From Paracyclopina nana (lineage: Eukaryota > Arthropoda > Copepoda > Cyclopoida > Cyclopettidae): a DNA stretch of 64,000 nucleotides. This document shows positions 46,379 to 57,175 of this stretch, piece by piece. Every line of letters begins with the position of its first letter. The first letter of the stretch is position 1. The stretch is from positions 12,660,501 to 12,724,500 of the forward strand of contig JAGUCH010000002.1 in NCBI GenBank assembly GCA_019096065.1, in the 5' to 3' direction. The notes beneath the pieces were generated by a model that saw only the letters and a program-made list of their open reading frames with translations, made no database searches and was not told the origin of the DNA. Position numbers and translations under genes: made by a program.

Positions 46379-47034
46379 TAATATAGGATTATGCACCTCT
46401 AAGCTGGAGGATAACACGAATTATTTTTTGTGTTGCATGACAATCACTTGACACTAAAAAATAATTCATGTTATCCTCCTGCCTTACTATATTACTATTA
46501 GCTAACCCCAACATTTCAAGCATAGGCTAAAACTGAATTCAGGAAAGATTTTTGGCTCAATTTATTGCAAGATATGCCTTAGATTTTGCAGTCCGCTTTA
46601 TTGCAGATATTGAATGTGTGCTCATCTAAGTTGACCCAGCGGTCTAGCCTTCAACACATGTGCCTGTTGCAGTAGCGTCTTACCACCATGCCTCACCAGC
46701 CCGTACAGCCGTATTTTGCTGCGCTCGCTTGTCGCCAGTAACTATATGACCAAGCTCCTACACATAATCTTCACATTCTAATCAATGGCTCATAGGTAGA
46801 GCGTCAGCACACTGTCTGGGTGCCCTGAGTTTGATTCTTACTAAGTCCATCCTTTTTTTCTATGATATTCAAGTAAAATAGATGGTATAAAGATCAAATA
46901 AGGTATAATGATCATTGTCCACTTGTAGATGCATAATATTGATATCCTCCTCTAGATTAAACAACAATGAAAAATCATGGATATCATATGGTCAGAACTT
47001 AATACTGCTCAGCCGCCTCAGCTAATAGTAGTAT
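46379..47034 (+). repeat. SINE-like dispersed repeat with tRNA-like segment, copy B
   Basis: Homologous to 25171-25586. The tRNA-like part (46785-46850) is better preserved than in copy A: GGCTCATAGGTAGAGCG resembles an A box and GAGTTTGATTC a B box. It carries two insertions relative to copy A: a hairpin at 46406-46479 and about 150 bp before the tRNA-like part. Confidence 0.6.
46406..46479. repeat. 74-bp hairpin insertion nested in the SINE-like copy
   Basis: 28-29-bp arms starting GGAGGATAACACGAATTATT and ending AATAATTCATGTTATCCTCC pair almost perfectly around a short loop. Copy A of the host repeat lacks it, so it looks like a tiny foldback or MITE insertion. Confidence 0.75.
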
Positions 47035-47767
47035 TCATTATACCCTATTTAAGAAATTCACCCATGTATATCTTCTTTCAAGAGTTGCCTGAGAAAAGCA
47101 GAAACTATGCTTTGATGAACGCTTTAAGATCATATTTTGAAGATCTAAGGTGGAGTGGCTGGTGACCATTTCATTCATGTGTTTTAAGAACTATTGGTGT
47201 CTGTCTGTCTCATGACTCAATCAGTATGAAAATGAACTGCTCACTTTAAAAGCAATAAATTACTTTTTAAGTAATTTATTTTCAAATTTGATTGATTAAA
47301 TTTTTGCGATATTAAAGATAATATTTATCTTATCTTACTCTTTCATATCTCATTAGACTCACTAAAGCAGCATATCTGTCTAACTGCAAATCCTCCTAAA
47401 TGCAGTACTTTAAAACACAGTCCTCTTAAACGCATATTTTTGGCATTGCTTATGTCCCAACATCTTACTGCACCATCCTCCTCCCTAGATAAAGGTAATG
47501 CTGCTTATTGGGATTACCTGCTCCTCACATCTCAGCCTTCCATATCAGCTTGCCAGCTTCTGTTGACATCAACAATACTAGTTTCAAGTCTTTTTCTTGA
47601 ATGCTGCACTCTGAAACAAGGGTACTCTCATTGGACTCCATCCATCCATAGATCACAAAGATATTAAAGATCACTGATCTTTGTGATTTTAAATAAACAT
47701 TTTTTGGTAATATTTCGATCACAGTGGTGAGCGTGCAAGCAATGCTGATCTATTTACAGACATTTTG

Positions 47768-49379
47768 TAGTTAGAGACTACAGAGATTTACATTTAGATC
47801 ACAATTAGTGTTTTTTATTTTTATTTTAAAGTGGACCCTTAAAAATCATTGCAAAAGCCTAGGGTAAGCTCAATTGATTTATTTAAAAATGCAGGACTTG
47901 ATTGGAGAATGCTTTAATATTCTGCCTGAAATCAAAATGGTGTCAATTGTAGCAGATATTTTTCTTAAATCCATTCTTTCAAAACAATGGAGACAAAATG
48001 CCAAAGACCAATTCCAATCTCTCACAGTATTTGTTGGCTTTTAGTTCCTTTCTTTTTTATTGCAACTCACATCAACCTGAGGGCTAAATAATTATAAAAG
48101 CCCTATTTTCTTACTAAACTATGTAAAATAAAATGAGTAAAACATCCTAGAGCCTATAGAGGAATAGTCTGCCTTTTCAAATCATTCAAGTTAGGGCCAG
48201 TTCACCAGCATCTTATGGCTAATATTTTGTCAAAATATTGGAGAGAAATACTGCACAATCTGAGAACTCTTAAGTTGGTGTTGGATGCCTGTTGATACCA
48301 ATAGACTGATTCTAAAGTCAAAATCTGAAAAATGATTTTATAAAAACTGGATATTTGCAAATATCAGCATGATATTGCATGTTATTTAGTTGATATTATT
48401 GCAGGTGAACAGGGCCTTTGTTTACCCTAGGCTTAAGAAAAAGCGGTGCAGAGCAGAGACTTAGATTACTAGAGAAGCGAAATTACGTGACGTCATAGGG
48501 GGTGCATGTCTCTTTTTTGGGACGCTCCAAAAGAGAATACAATGGCTTTTTGGGGCTGGCTGGCTGAGTTTGGGCTGGGGCTGACTTTTCATTCCAAATA
48601 TTTCAGAAATGATCCATTTGTGATCAATGTCAAGTATAGTTTGAATGTAAGTTGACCAAGTGCCTCTAACTTTTATTTTTGACAGTTTTAAGGTTCTTAT
48701 TGAAAGTTTCAATTTATTTAAGAATCATTTTTATGGTACAGCCATTTTATCGTTCCCGGCCGAGCGTTCCTGGAAATGGCCAAACACTTTCAGAAAAAGT
48801 CGATTTTTTAACACATATGATCAAACTTGCGAATCTGGTTACTCTGATATCATTTGATGGAAAATCTCGGCTCTAAGGAAACCAAGGCAGTATGTTTAAT
48901 CTCTTTCTGAAATAGCACTGATTTTGGCGTTACTCTAAATGGGATTTCATTGTCAAACAAATGCCTAGTGTGGCATTTTTTGAAAGGATACGTCTACATA
49001 AAAGTGATGAAAAAGATAACTTATTGACGCGTAGCAGAAAAGTGGAATGTTTACATTTTTACTTCGCTTCTCTTATTGACTCCTCATTCAAAACATTCGA
49101 GCGACGCCTAGCGGAAAAATTCGGGTCGTAACGTAGGCGAAAATTGAATAAAGGCGATGTACCTTTTTTAAGGCAAAATTAAAAAGTAGTAGTATCTCGA
49201 TCCCTCAATGACAAGATTTTCACCTACTATTTTGATGACTAACGTCCGATAGCTGCCTCGCTAGTTGATTGTTATTGTTATGAATGAGGAGTCTTAGTCT
49301 TCAATGATCGTAGAAGGCCCATGTGTGGATCACAAACACTAATTGTGATCTAAATATGAATCTCTGTATTCTCTAACTA
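47768..49379. repeat. Inverted repeat pair bounding a possible element
   Basis: 47768-47815 (TAGTTAGAGACTACAGAGAT, ATCACAATTAGTG) is matched in reverse complement by 49331-49379. A second inner pair (GACTCCTCATTCAAAAC near 49078 against GTTATGAATGAGGAGTC near 49274) is also inverted. This may be a degraded foldback transposon. No coding frame is seen. Confidence 0.45.
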
Positions 49380-50133
49380 TTTTTCAACTAAGTTTTATAG
49401 TTTTTCATTCTTATAAAGAATCAGAGTCATAATACCCAATGTGTGAGCTAGCCTAGTACTTTAAGAAAACGGGTTCGTCCCTAGTTGTACACAATGTGAA
49501 CATGCACTCCTGGTTTCTCTTTTTGCCACTTATCAAAGTTTAGAGGAAAATTATGAATGACCTTTAAAAGAGTGAAGTTTTGTCTCCAGTGCTGCCAGTT
49601 GCGGCACTTTTGAGGGTGCAGTGGCGTGATAAAAAATTGCAGCGGCGACGTCACCGCAGCGGCTATTTTTGAGGATGGCCAAAAAAAGCTGAAAATCTGC
49701 AATTTTTTTCAAATTTGCAGCGTTTTTTTGAGCAAAATTGCCTATACCCGGCTATTTTTAGCCAAATTTCCGACTGCGCAGATCCCAGCTATTCTTGACA
49801 AAAGTGCGGCGTCTTTTCATTAAAAAATCTGGCAGCACTGTTTGTCTCACTCAATGTTTACAATTTACATCTTCGGCTAGTCAGCGCGAGAGACTTATCT
49901 AAGTCTCTGGTCAGCGCATTGTCACGGAAAACTGCTTTGTGCCAGATTGTCGTTTTCCCCCCATTGAAATAGCTTTTCTGGCTGTTTTCGGCCTAACAGT
50001 TGTATTTAAGCATCTTTAATTTAGCGATAACTCCTGAAATTGCAGACCTAAGAAAAACTTTGAAGTTATCGTAGAATTTCGTCATGCGTTTAAGACATGC
50101 TAGCATAGACACTTGATATCATTCAACGTAAAC

Positions 50134-51170
50134 ATGGAGTGGATACGGGACATAACGGAGAGATTTTTCGTCTTTGTCGTGTCTCAAATCATATGTGTGC
50201 CCTTCCTGAAGCTGCCATTTCAAGACCTTGCTCATCCTCAAAGAGGATATGATATGGATAACGCGATGAACGTCAGGCTGGAGTCTGACGAAAATGGCAA
50301 GGGACAGGAGATTGGAGCGTGGTTTTTGCAGCCATTGGAGAGAAGGAACAAGCCTCTTCCGAGAGCCAGCGATGAGCAATACGTCAATGTGAATGATCAC
50401 CCTTACTTGGTGGACGAAAACGAGACTGCAATTCTATATCTGCACGGAAATTCTGCAACGAGATCGCAGTACCACAGACGAGATCTATATCGTGTCTTCC
50501 AAAAAATGGGCTACTTTGTGTTAGCCATAGATTACAGAGGCTATGGGGATTCCTCTTGGATATCCCCAAGTCAGTCTTCAATGGTAGCTGATGGCCAAGC
50601 TGCCTTCAATTGGCTTTCGCAGAGGTCTCATCCCAACGCAAACATCTTCATTTGGGGCCATAGGTAACATACTTTACGAGGAGTAGTCATTTTTAACTTA
50701 ATTTGTGCTCGAACAGCTTGGGAACTGGAGTCACATGCAAACTAGGCTCAATTCTGAGTGAAAGAACAATCCAAGAAAAAAAGCCAGCTGGATACATTTT
50801 GGAGTCTCCATTCAACAGAATGGAAGATGAAGTCAAATCCTTCAGGATATCAAGGCTGTTGACCATGTTCGGCCTCGATGTGGCCAGGTTGCTCAGCTTA
50901 GCTGACCTAAGCTTTGATTCATCCGAGTGGATCAAGCAGATACGTGAGCCCATGCTCATTCTGCATGCTGAGGACGATCGTGTCATACCTGTTCGCTTGG
51001 CTCAGAAGCTCCAGAACGAGGCTAGGGAGCGCTCTCAAGATGTGGACATGCATGTTTTTGATGCTCACCTCAGGCTAGGACATAAAGATATCTACTTGGC
51101 AAGAGATCCCGTTCCCTTGGCCGATATTGTGACCTCCTTTGTAAACCGTGTGCTCCGGTCCAAGCTATAA
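50134..51170 (+). CDS. ABHD12-like alpha/beta hydrolase (lysophospholipase)
   Basis: Two exons, 50134-50663 and 50717-51170, give 327 residues; the 53-bp intron splits the nucleophile serine codon. A hydrophobic N-terminal segment (FFVFVVSQIICVPFL) may anchor it in a membrane. The fold markers are the oxyanion region LYLHGNSATRSQYHR, the nucleophile elbow GHSLGT, an acidic residue in LHAEDDRVIP, and the catalytic His in LRLGHKDI. This arrangement matches ABHD12/12B, ER-membrane lipases acting on lysophosphatidylserine and monoacylglycerol. It is shorter than human ABHD12 (about 400 residues), mainly at the N-terminus. It is first in a tight same-strand cluster of three genes. Confidence 0.85.
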
Positions 51171-51315
51171 GCTTGGCATTGAGTAGCCGAATACACGAAT
51201 TATCACGCAACCTTGCATGTATGTGGAGCAGTTGCTTTGTAACTCCTCCTTTCCACGCAGCTCAGCTGATAGCGTTGGCTGTGATCAACTCCACCAAGGC
51301 CATAGGAGTGACAAC

Positions 51316-52022
51316 ATGTATCACCTAAAAATATCAATTCCTAGCTACAGACAAGTGTTTTCCGTGACACAAAAATCAGCCCCCTCAGGAGACAACAATG
51401 GCAGCCTTGCAAGAAGTCACTATGTGTACCATATCGAGGTTGGATTCCTAGGTGAATATGGTAGCAGCAGAGAGGCTGACCAGGATCAGGGACTTCATCA
51501 GCCAAGGGTGGCTCGATTTTATAGGCTAGAGAAACGATACAGCTCTTTCCTTGCTTTGCACAATGAGGTATGCACCATAAGCTAGCTATTTTTGCTTATC
51601 AGCTATCACTAAGCAAACAACACGATTGTATGCAGCTTCGCAAGAGATATCGACTGCCATGCGAGTTTCCGCCCAAAAGAGTGCGGAACACCAGTGCCAA
51701 AGTGCTGGAGACGAGAAGACTAGCATTGGAGAAGTACCTTCAGGCTTTCGTGCTGCAACGCCAACAATCACAAGCTCCACTGCCCCAATTGCTTTTGGAT
51801 TTCCTCCAAATCTCAACTCACGTGCCAAAAATTTCCAATGACAGAGTAGGATCAACGTCTGACTCCTCACTTAGCAACTACCTTGATTCAACCCACCGAT
51901 CTGTGGTTGGTTTCGTGTCCAAAGAGCCCTTTCTATTCGAGAGCTTGCACAACCAACAAGTCTCAAGCACTGGACTACCTGATATCGTCACCCAAGCCAC
52001 TTTGCAGTATTTCTACGTGTAA
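51316..52022 (+). CDS. PX-domain sorting nexin, SNX22/SNX24 type
   Basis: Two exons, 51316-51567 and 51636-52022, give 212 residues. The PX domain includes RFYRLEKRYSSFLALHNELR, then PPKRV and LETRRLALEKYLQAFV, with the Arg-Tyr-Ser/Tyr and PPK features that contact phosphatidylinositol 3-phosphate. The start (YHLKISIPSYRQVF), the C-terminal PFLFESL and the ending ATLQYFYV match small single-domain SNX22/24 proteins. These bind endosomal membranes. The start at 51316 is chosen because the family begins just before the IPS motif; an in-frame ATG at 51217 would add 33 residues. A pyrimidine-rich 3' splice site ends at 51260, before the start. Confidence 0.8.
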
Positions 52023-52037
52023 AAAAAGAGCAAAAGA

Positions 52038-53407
52038 ATGAAGCAAGGTCAGCTGCTGGCCTTCATTCTCCTCTGGCTCACATACTTTTTGTGCTATTGC
52101 CTGCGAAAACCTCTGGGCATTTACAAGCTTTACATAGAGAGCGAATTTCACATATCAGAGGCGGATTTGGGGTGGGCCGATGTAGCTCTTTTGCTTCCTT
52201 ACAGTGCAGTGCAAATAGGTGGATCTTCGATTTGGGATTCGATGCGGTAACAACGCCAAAAAAAATGTTTTAAGTTATTTGCTGAAACACTTTCTTCTTT
52301 TTTTCAAAAAAAGGCCTGGATATGTCATTGCCCTGAATCTGAGCATAGCAGCACTTGGCATGCTAATGACGGCTTTGACCCAAGAGTTCTCCCTGTTTTG
52401 CCTTTGTGTAGCTATATCAGGGGCTGCTCAAGCCCCTTTGTGGCCTGCTTGCATCAAAATCATCACCTCTCATTTCCATGGCTCTACGCTGGGGAAAGTG
52501 GTCGGTATTCTGTCCACTTCTCCGTATGCGGGAGCAACCTTCAGTGCTGCTTTCGTCTCCTACATTACTGATAGGTGGGGATGGAGACATAGTTTGCTGC
52601 CAATTTTCATTCCGTGCATAGTTGTTGCTATCCTCGTACTGGTCTTTTTGCAGCCAGGCAGCAAAGAAATTGCTGCGTCAAAGGAAGTGAACCGAAGCAT
52701 ATCATATTCTACTTTGCTGTCAATCAATGGTGTGCTTGAAGTGACAGTTGCAGGCATTTGCCTCAAGTTTGCACGCTATGCACTCTACATGTGGCTGCCA
52801 CTCTTCATGACCCAAAAGCTAGGCTACGACATCATAACAGCAGGAGTCCTCTCGTCCGCTTTTGACGTTGGAGGAGCTATTGGAGGCCCACTAATAGGCT
52901 CATGGGTGGACACAACCACAGACAAGTAACTTTTCCTCTTCTTATGAGAATGCAGCGGGATAATGGCATTTCTGCAGGCTGAAAGTAATCTACAAGGCTA
53001 CCGTAATGGGGGTTGTAGCGATGGCGCTATTTGCATTTCTGGGTGATTTCATAGATAGCCTATCCATAGCAGTCCTACTAGGGGCTGTTGGCATATCGTT
53101 TTGTGGCATTGACTCCGTGCTGATTGGAGCAATCACAGCAGAAATGGGCAATGCTGATGGAATGAATGCTGGAGCAGGAGTAACCAGTATAGTGAATGGA
53201 ATTTCGAGCACAGGAGGAATTATAGAGGGCCCCTTGCTGGCACTATTGGTGGCTAACTTCGGTTGGCTTTCGGTCATGGCTACCATTGTTGGAAGCGCTG
53301 CTATTGCCACAATTGCCCTGATGAGGGCAGACCATGTAATGAAAAGCGCATCTGCCAAGAAGCTTGCTCATCGGCTAAGCCCAGTGACAATTCAATCAGC
53401 CAGTTAA
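52038..53407 (+). CDS. Major facilitator transporter, SLC37/organophosphate antiporter-like
   Basis: Three exons, 52038-52246, 52314-52925 and 52978-53407, give 416 residues with about 12 membrane helices. The first helix region (LLWLTYFLCYCLRKPLGIYK) resembles the family pattern of aromatic residues and R-K-P/T after helix 1. The WPACIKIITSHFHGSTLGKV segment matches SLC37/GlpT-type transporters (W-P-x-x-K...W), which exchange sugar phosphates for phosphate, as does human G6PT (429 residues). Substrate is not provable from sequence. The start codon is only 15 bp after the SNX-like stop, which suggests polycistronic expression. Confidence 0.75.
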
Positions 53408-53934
53408 GAATTGAAATACAAAGCCAACAAACGCTGACTTGCTTTGAAGGTAGCATTCCTACTTCTTTTGCTAGATGGTAAAGAAATGTTTGACGGATAT
53501 CAGCTGATCATAGTGAAATATAGGCTTCATTAAGTAAAAATTCCAGTATGTTTGTAGCAATTTATGCTGATAATAAATTCCAAAGTCGCAATAAGTTGCA
53601 AGTAATAATTCAAGATGTACAATTGTTAAGAAATAATATTTCATCATAATGAATGTTTATTTTACTTCCAACTTTCCATATGGCCTTCAGTCAGAAAGCA
53701 ACGCCCCGCGACATAAATAGTCAACTATTTTGAATTTTTGCAGTTCGTCAAATCACAAGGGGCATAGCTCATATCCCCATGCGATTGCATTGAAAATGCC
53801 TTCTAGTCGAAAATTCCAGTGACACAATCGGTTGCACCAGTGAAATTTGAAGCTTTCTGGTCACTGCCACTATTTGGAAACGCTTATTGCGCAGTTACAC
53901 CATCATCCGTGTCCATCCAATCAATAATTGAGAA
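53408..53934. other. Intergenic region between transporter and LRR gene
   Basis: 527 bp. An AATAAA at about 53571 could end the transporter transcript. No other feature is seen. Confidence 0.5.
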
Positions 53935-55728
53935 ATGCCGCCGTTTCGCAAAGTCCGGGGCCTCCAACACCATGCTTGTGAAGCGACCGCCAAAATCCTG
54001 CACAAAACTCTGGTCCATTTGGATAGTATTTGGGTGCCACCACCCTTGATCTCGCCTGGTTCGACCCCGTCAAATTCCCCAGCCTCCTCCCCCATTGGAA
54101 GTCGTGCGACGGCGGGTTTGATAGCGCCCATGCATCCTGAATTGGTCCAGGAGCCGAACACGATCAATGTCGTGCGAGATTGGCTGTTCCAGATGCCTTT
54201 GCATCTGGCTGAAGATGTCCTCAGGGCTGTTCTCAATCGAGTCGAAACCATAGTACACGAGGACAAAGACTGCAAGCTCATTCTGACCCTTATAAATATC
54301 GAAAGGACTAAGCCCTCAGACTTTTTCTTCGGAGTCCACTCTTTGTTCAGAATTTTGTCTTCGACTGCGATCTCGGTGCTTCCCTTCTCCACAAGGACGT
54401 GGTTCTGCATATGGGAATTTGAACAACTGACTACTTGTGACTACCTGCAGAGAGTGATGATTGACTGCCTTCCCAACCTGCCCAACTTGAGCCAAATCAA
54501 TATTGCCTACGTGGGCTCGGACAAAGTCTTGTTCCTTCTTGCTCGACATTGCAAGCTACTCGAAGAGCTTAACGTAGACCATTGCCACCAAGTGACAGAT
54601 CGCGGAATCCGCTTTCTGGGAGGGAGGTCTATAGAAGGCACTTCGAGTGAAACCACAACAGTGAGCTACTCGGGCTGCAAAAACTTGCGCTATATCAGCC
54701 TTCAGGGATGTACTTCCATCTCTGACCAAGCCATATGGTACCTATTGGTGCATAACAAAAAGCTTCAAGTGCTTCGCTACCATCAGGCCTACTCGGTGGC
54801 AGAGATTTTGTGCAATGAAGTTCGAAAATTGTATGCAGAAAATCGCTCAATGCCACAGCTATCGTTGCAGACATTCGACCATCCTTTTCCATATGGCTTG
54901 AACCTGCCCGAGCACGAAGTCCAAAAAGTGACAAGAGTTTGTCCACATGTCAGGGTCCTCAATTTGGTCTCACTCGACGTGGCACTACCAGCGTTCGCTC
55001 TCTTTGGCCAACTGACGAAGGCAACGATTGAAATGGAGGATGCTTTTGGGATGGGCCTGCTCAAGTTCCTCGAGGCAACCGGAGGTCATCTGAAGGAGTT
55101 CACCATATCGTGCGGCTCGGATGCAGACTCCACGTTTCTTGATGGTGGAGGCCGCTCCTTCCAACTATTTAACGTTGGCCTGCGCCTGGCCAGGCACTTT
55201 TGTCCTCACCTCTCGTTGCTCAGTATCTCGGGTTGCGGGCTAGTCACGAATGATCTCCTTAACCACTTGGAACGGCACCCACAGCATTTTGGGAACCGCA
55301 GTCAGAAACCTCTGCTAACCAAGCTGAAAACGCTCATACTTTTGACGTACTATGATGCCGACGAGACACCTATCCAGACCTGCGAGGAGGAGCTGTTGTT
55401 AAAATCTCTGCAAGAATGCAAGGAAATCGAATGTTTGAGCTTAGAGGGCAACTTCTCAAGCTTCCTCAGCGACTCTTTCTTGTCCAAAATTATGGCAACC
55501 AACCCGTTGAGCCAATTGCGGATTTTCGACGTCCAAGGCACACCTGTCCCCTTGACTGTGGTGAGTGCCAAGCGTCTGTTGAACTTGCCCAATTTGCGAG
55601 AGCTTCGTGTTTCGTGTTGGAGACTTTCTGAGCAAGAGTACAAGAATCTGGACGACACTGTCAGGATGTCTGGATGGGACCTACGATTGAGCAGAAGGTC
55701 GACTGCACAGCACGCGCACAATTTCTAG
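53935..55728 (+). CDS. Leucine-rich-repeat protein (FBXL/AMN1-like repeats)
   Basis: A single exon of 597 residues. The middle and C-terminal parts carry cysteine-containing LRRs of the type found in F-box/LRR proteins: HCKLLEELNVDHCHQVTDRG, CKNLRYISLQGCTSISDQAI, and later LRELRVSCWRLSEQE. I see no F-box at the N-terminus, which is instead Pro/Ser-rich (residues 35-60). A substrate-adaptor or scaffold role is possible but unproven; the protein has no obvious one-to-one orthologue in memory. An AATAAA lies 11 bp after the stop codon. The gene is convergent with the secreted peptide gene downstream, with stops 125 bp apart. Confidence 0.7.
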   Translation: MPPFRKVRGLQHHACEATAKILHKTLVHLDSIWVPPPLISPGSTPSNSPASSPIGSRATAGLIAPMHPELVQEPNTINVVRDWLFQMPLHLAEDVLRAVLNRVETIVHEDKDCKLILTLINIERTKPSDFFFGVHSLFRILSSTAISVLPFSTRTWFCIWEFEQLTTCDYLQRVMIDCLPNLPNLSQINIAYVGSDKVLFLLARHCKLLEELNVDHCHQVTDRGIRFLGGRSIEGTSSETTTVSYSGCKNLRYISLQGCTSISDQAIWYLLVHNKKLQVLRYHQAYSVAEILCNEVRKLYAENRSMPQLSLQTFDHPFPYGLNLPEHEVQKVTRVCPHVRVLNLVSLDVALPAFALFGQLTKATIEMEDAFGMGLLKFLEATGGHLKEFTISCGSDADSTFLDGGGRSFQLFNVGLRLARHFCPHLSLLSISGCGLVTNDLLNHLERHPQHFGNRSQKPLLTKLKTLILLTYYDADETPIQTCEEELLLKSLQECKEIECLSLEGNFSSFLSDSFLSKIMATNPLSQLRIFDVQGTPVPLTVVSAKRLLNLPNLRELRVSCWRLSEQEYKNLDDTVRMSGWDLRLSRRSTAQHAHNF

Positions 55729-55738
55729 TCGTTGACAC

Positions 55739-55744
55739 AATAAA
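55739..55744 (+). terminator. Poly(A) signal AATAAA of the LRR gene
   Basis: A canonical AATAAA starts 11 bp after the LRR stop codon, implying a very short 3' UTR. Confidence 0.6.
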
Positions 55745-55853
55745 AGAGACAACAAAAGAAGGATCTGAACGCAATTCGCTGCATTTTTTCCTCATCACAC
55801 CTTTATCACAGTGGCCAATACAAAATGGGAAAATAACTATAAAAGGAGAAATT

Positions 55854-56248
55854 CTAGTGGTAGGCACTATTGTAGCCATAGAAGTTGTCCTTGGGCTGAG
55901 TCACGTAAAATCCCCAGGGTGCGAAGTTGTCGTATCCAGATCCCTTCTCGTCGGGGCCACGATAAGCCTACAATGTGGATTATTGCTGTCAGTCCAGCCA
56001 AATACTTTTTTAGCAAAATCCAAGATTTTTACCTGAATCTTGACTCTTCCCACTGGGCCATGAACAGGCTCATATGCAGGAGCAGGGTGGTACAAGTCAT
56101 CAGGCAATGCGAATGGATGAGGATATGGCATGGCCAACGCGGCGACAACGCACGTGGCAAAGATGAGCAGACAAGCCTAAATCACATCACGATTGAGTAA
56201 AATGGTTTAGATATTCTATGGCTAAGTATATTTTACCAATTTGTTCAT
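55854..56248 (-). CDS. Small secreted protein, Pro/Tyr-rich, unrecognised
   Basis: Three exons, 56237-56248, 56032/56033-56176 and 55854-55967, give 89 residues; introns are 60 and 65 bp and phase 0. A signal peptide (MNKLACLLIFATCVVAALA) is split by an intron after the fourth codon, a layout typical of arthropod cuticle and other secreted-protein genes. The mature part is rich in Pro, Tyr, His and Gly (YPHPFALPDDLYHPAPAYEP, then a Gly/Tyr-rich end) and has no cysteines. It may be a cuticle- or matrix-associated peptide, but no named domain was recognised. A TATA box (CTATATAAAT) lies 55-64 bp upstream of the start. Confidence 0.7.
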
Positions 56249-57175
56249 GTTGCAGCGTTTCACGTCTCTTGCACAATGGTACGAGAAGCGCTGCGCGCGT
56301 CAATTTATATAGGGTGCAGGATATGGGGCCCTCGTGTTCCATACCTGCTTTAGTGCCAAGCTAGCAGCATAATTTTCTCTGCTCAACCGCAATCAAATTT
56401 TCTTGGCCAATAGCAAAAACAGTATTCATGATGAAAACTCAATGTTTCCAAAAATTATTGCACCAGCGAGCAATTGATATGCGATTCCAAATTTGAATGT
56501 GATAAGAGAAAATCTGAGCATATAAGAAAAATTGCTCAATATGCAGCATTGGCTCATGTCTGCCTAACGATATGCTGGGCTCGAGTCGTAAATCGTAATA
56601 GCTTAGAAAATTGCCTCAAGGATATGACGAAGCCTGAAATTAGCCCAAGTTCTTCCAGCATCAATTGTGAAAGACGCTCAGCCATAATTACTGCTGCACT
56701 CAAACTTTCACCTATGCCTATAATTGACTGGAGCTTCTGTATGGTTTTATTAGGCTCCTTTGAAACTTTCAAGCAATTACACAAGGTTCATCATGAGCTT
56801 AAAAAGTCACACAACAAAAACTTTCTGTCCTTTACAATTCTCTTTTGTTACACGCGCAATTTTGGAGTACAAAGTAGAAATCAAATTGATGACAATTTGG
56901 CCAGTTTCTTTTTAAGTGTGCTATGTACACATTATTGATGGAAATAAGGAGAGTTTTAGCATTGTAAGGTCATCTCGTCACATATGGCTGTGCTAATGCA
57001 ATATGTCAAATGGCGCAATTTAAATGGTTCATTGCAATATTTCAAATGTGATGGCAAAAAACCACCGAAACTAACTGATTGACACCTATATAAAATTGAT
57101 GAATTGTTTGCTGTGGTAATCATATAGAATTTTCACTGCGAGCAATAAAAATGAAAGTACAGTAGAAATTCCAAT
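56249..57175. other. Intergenic region, no supported gene
   Basis: The left end holds the TATA promoter of the secreted protein gene. A minus-strand frame at 56554-56784 reads a helical peptide (IIGIGESLSAAVIMAERL) that weakly recalls Alba-type folds, but it lacks a start or splice context and is not annotated. Confidence 0.4.
56303..56312 (-). promoter_or_regulatory. TATA box of the small secreted protein gene
   Basis: CTATATAAAT on the minus strand, 55-64 bp before the ATG at 56248. This spacing leaves a 5' UTR of about 25-30 bases. Confidence 0.6.

Larger units (their letters stand above)
46221..50133. other. Gene-poor, repeat-rich interval
   Basis: Nearly 4 kb with no supported gene. 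It contains a SINE-like repeat (46379-47034) with a nested hairpin, an inverted pair at 47768-47815 and 49331-49379, and a CRE-like TGACGTCA at 48488-48495. The promoter of the ABHD12-like gene should lie at the right end. Short open frames here resemble nothing known. Confidence 0.5.

Noticed and set aside
52219-52313. Alternative start of the transporter within intron 1
   Set aside because: The upstream exon 52038-52246 supplies the first helices in phase; the alternative frame reads through intronic sequence.
56474-56938. 154-codon plus-strand frame
   Set aside because: Composition is not protein-like, no domain is seen, and there is no splice or promoter context.
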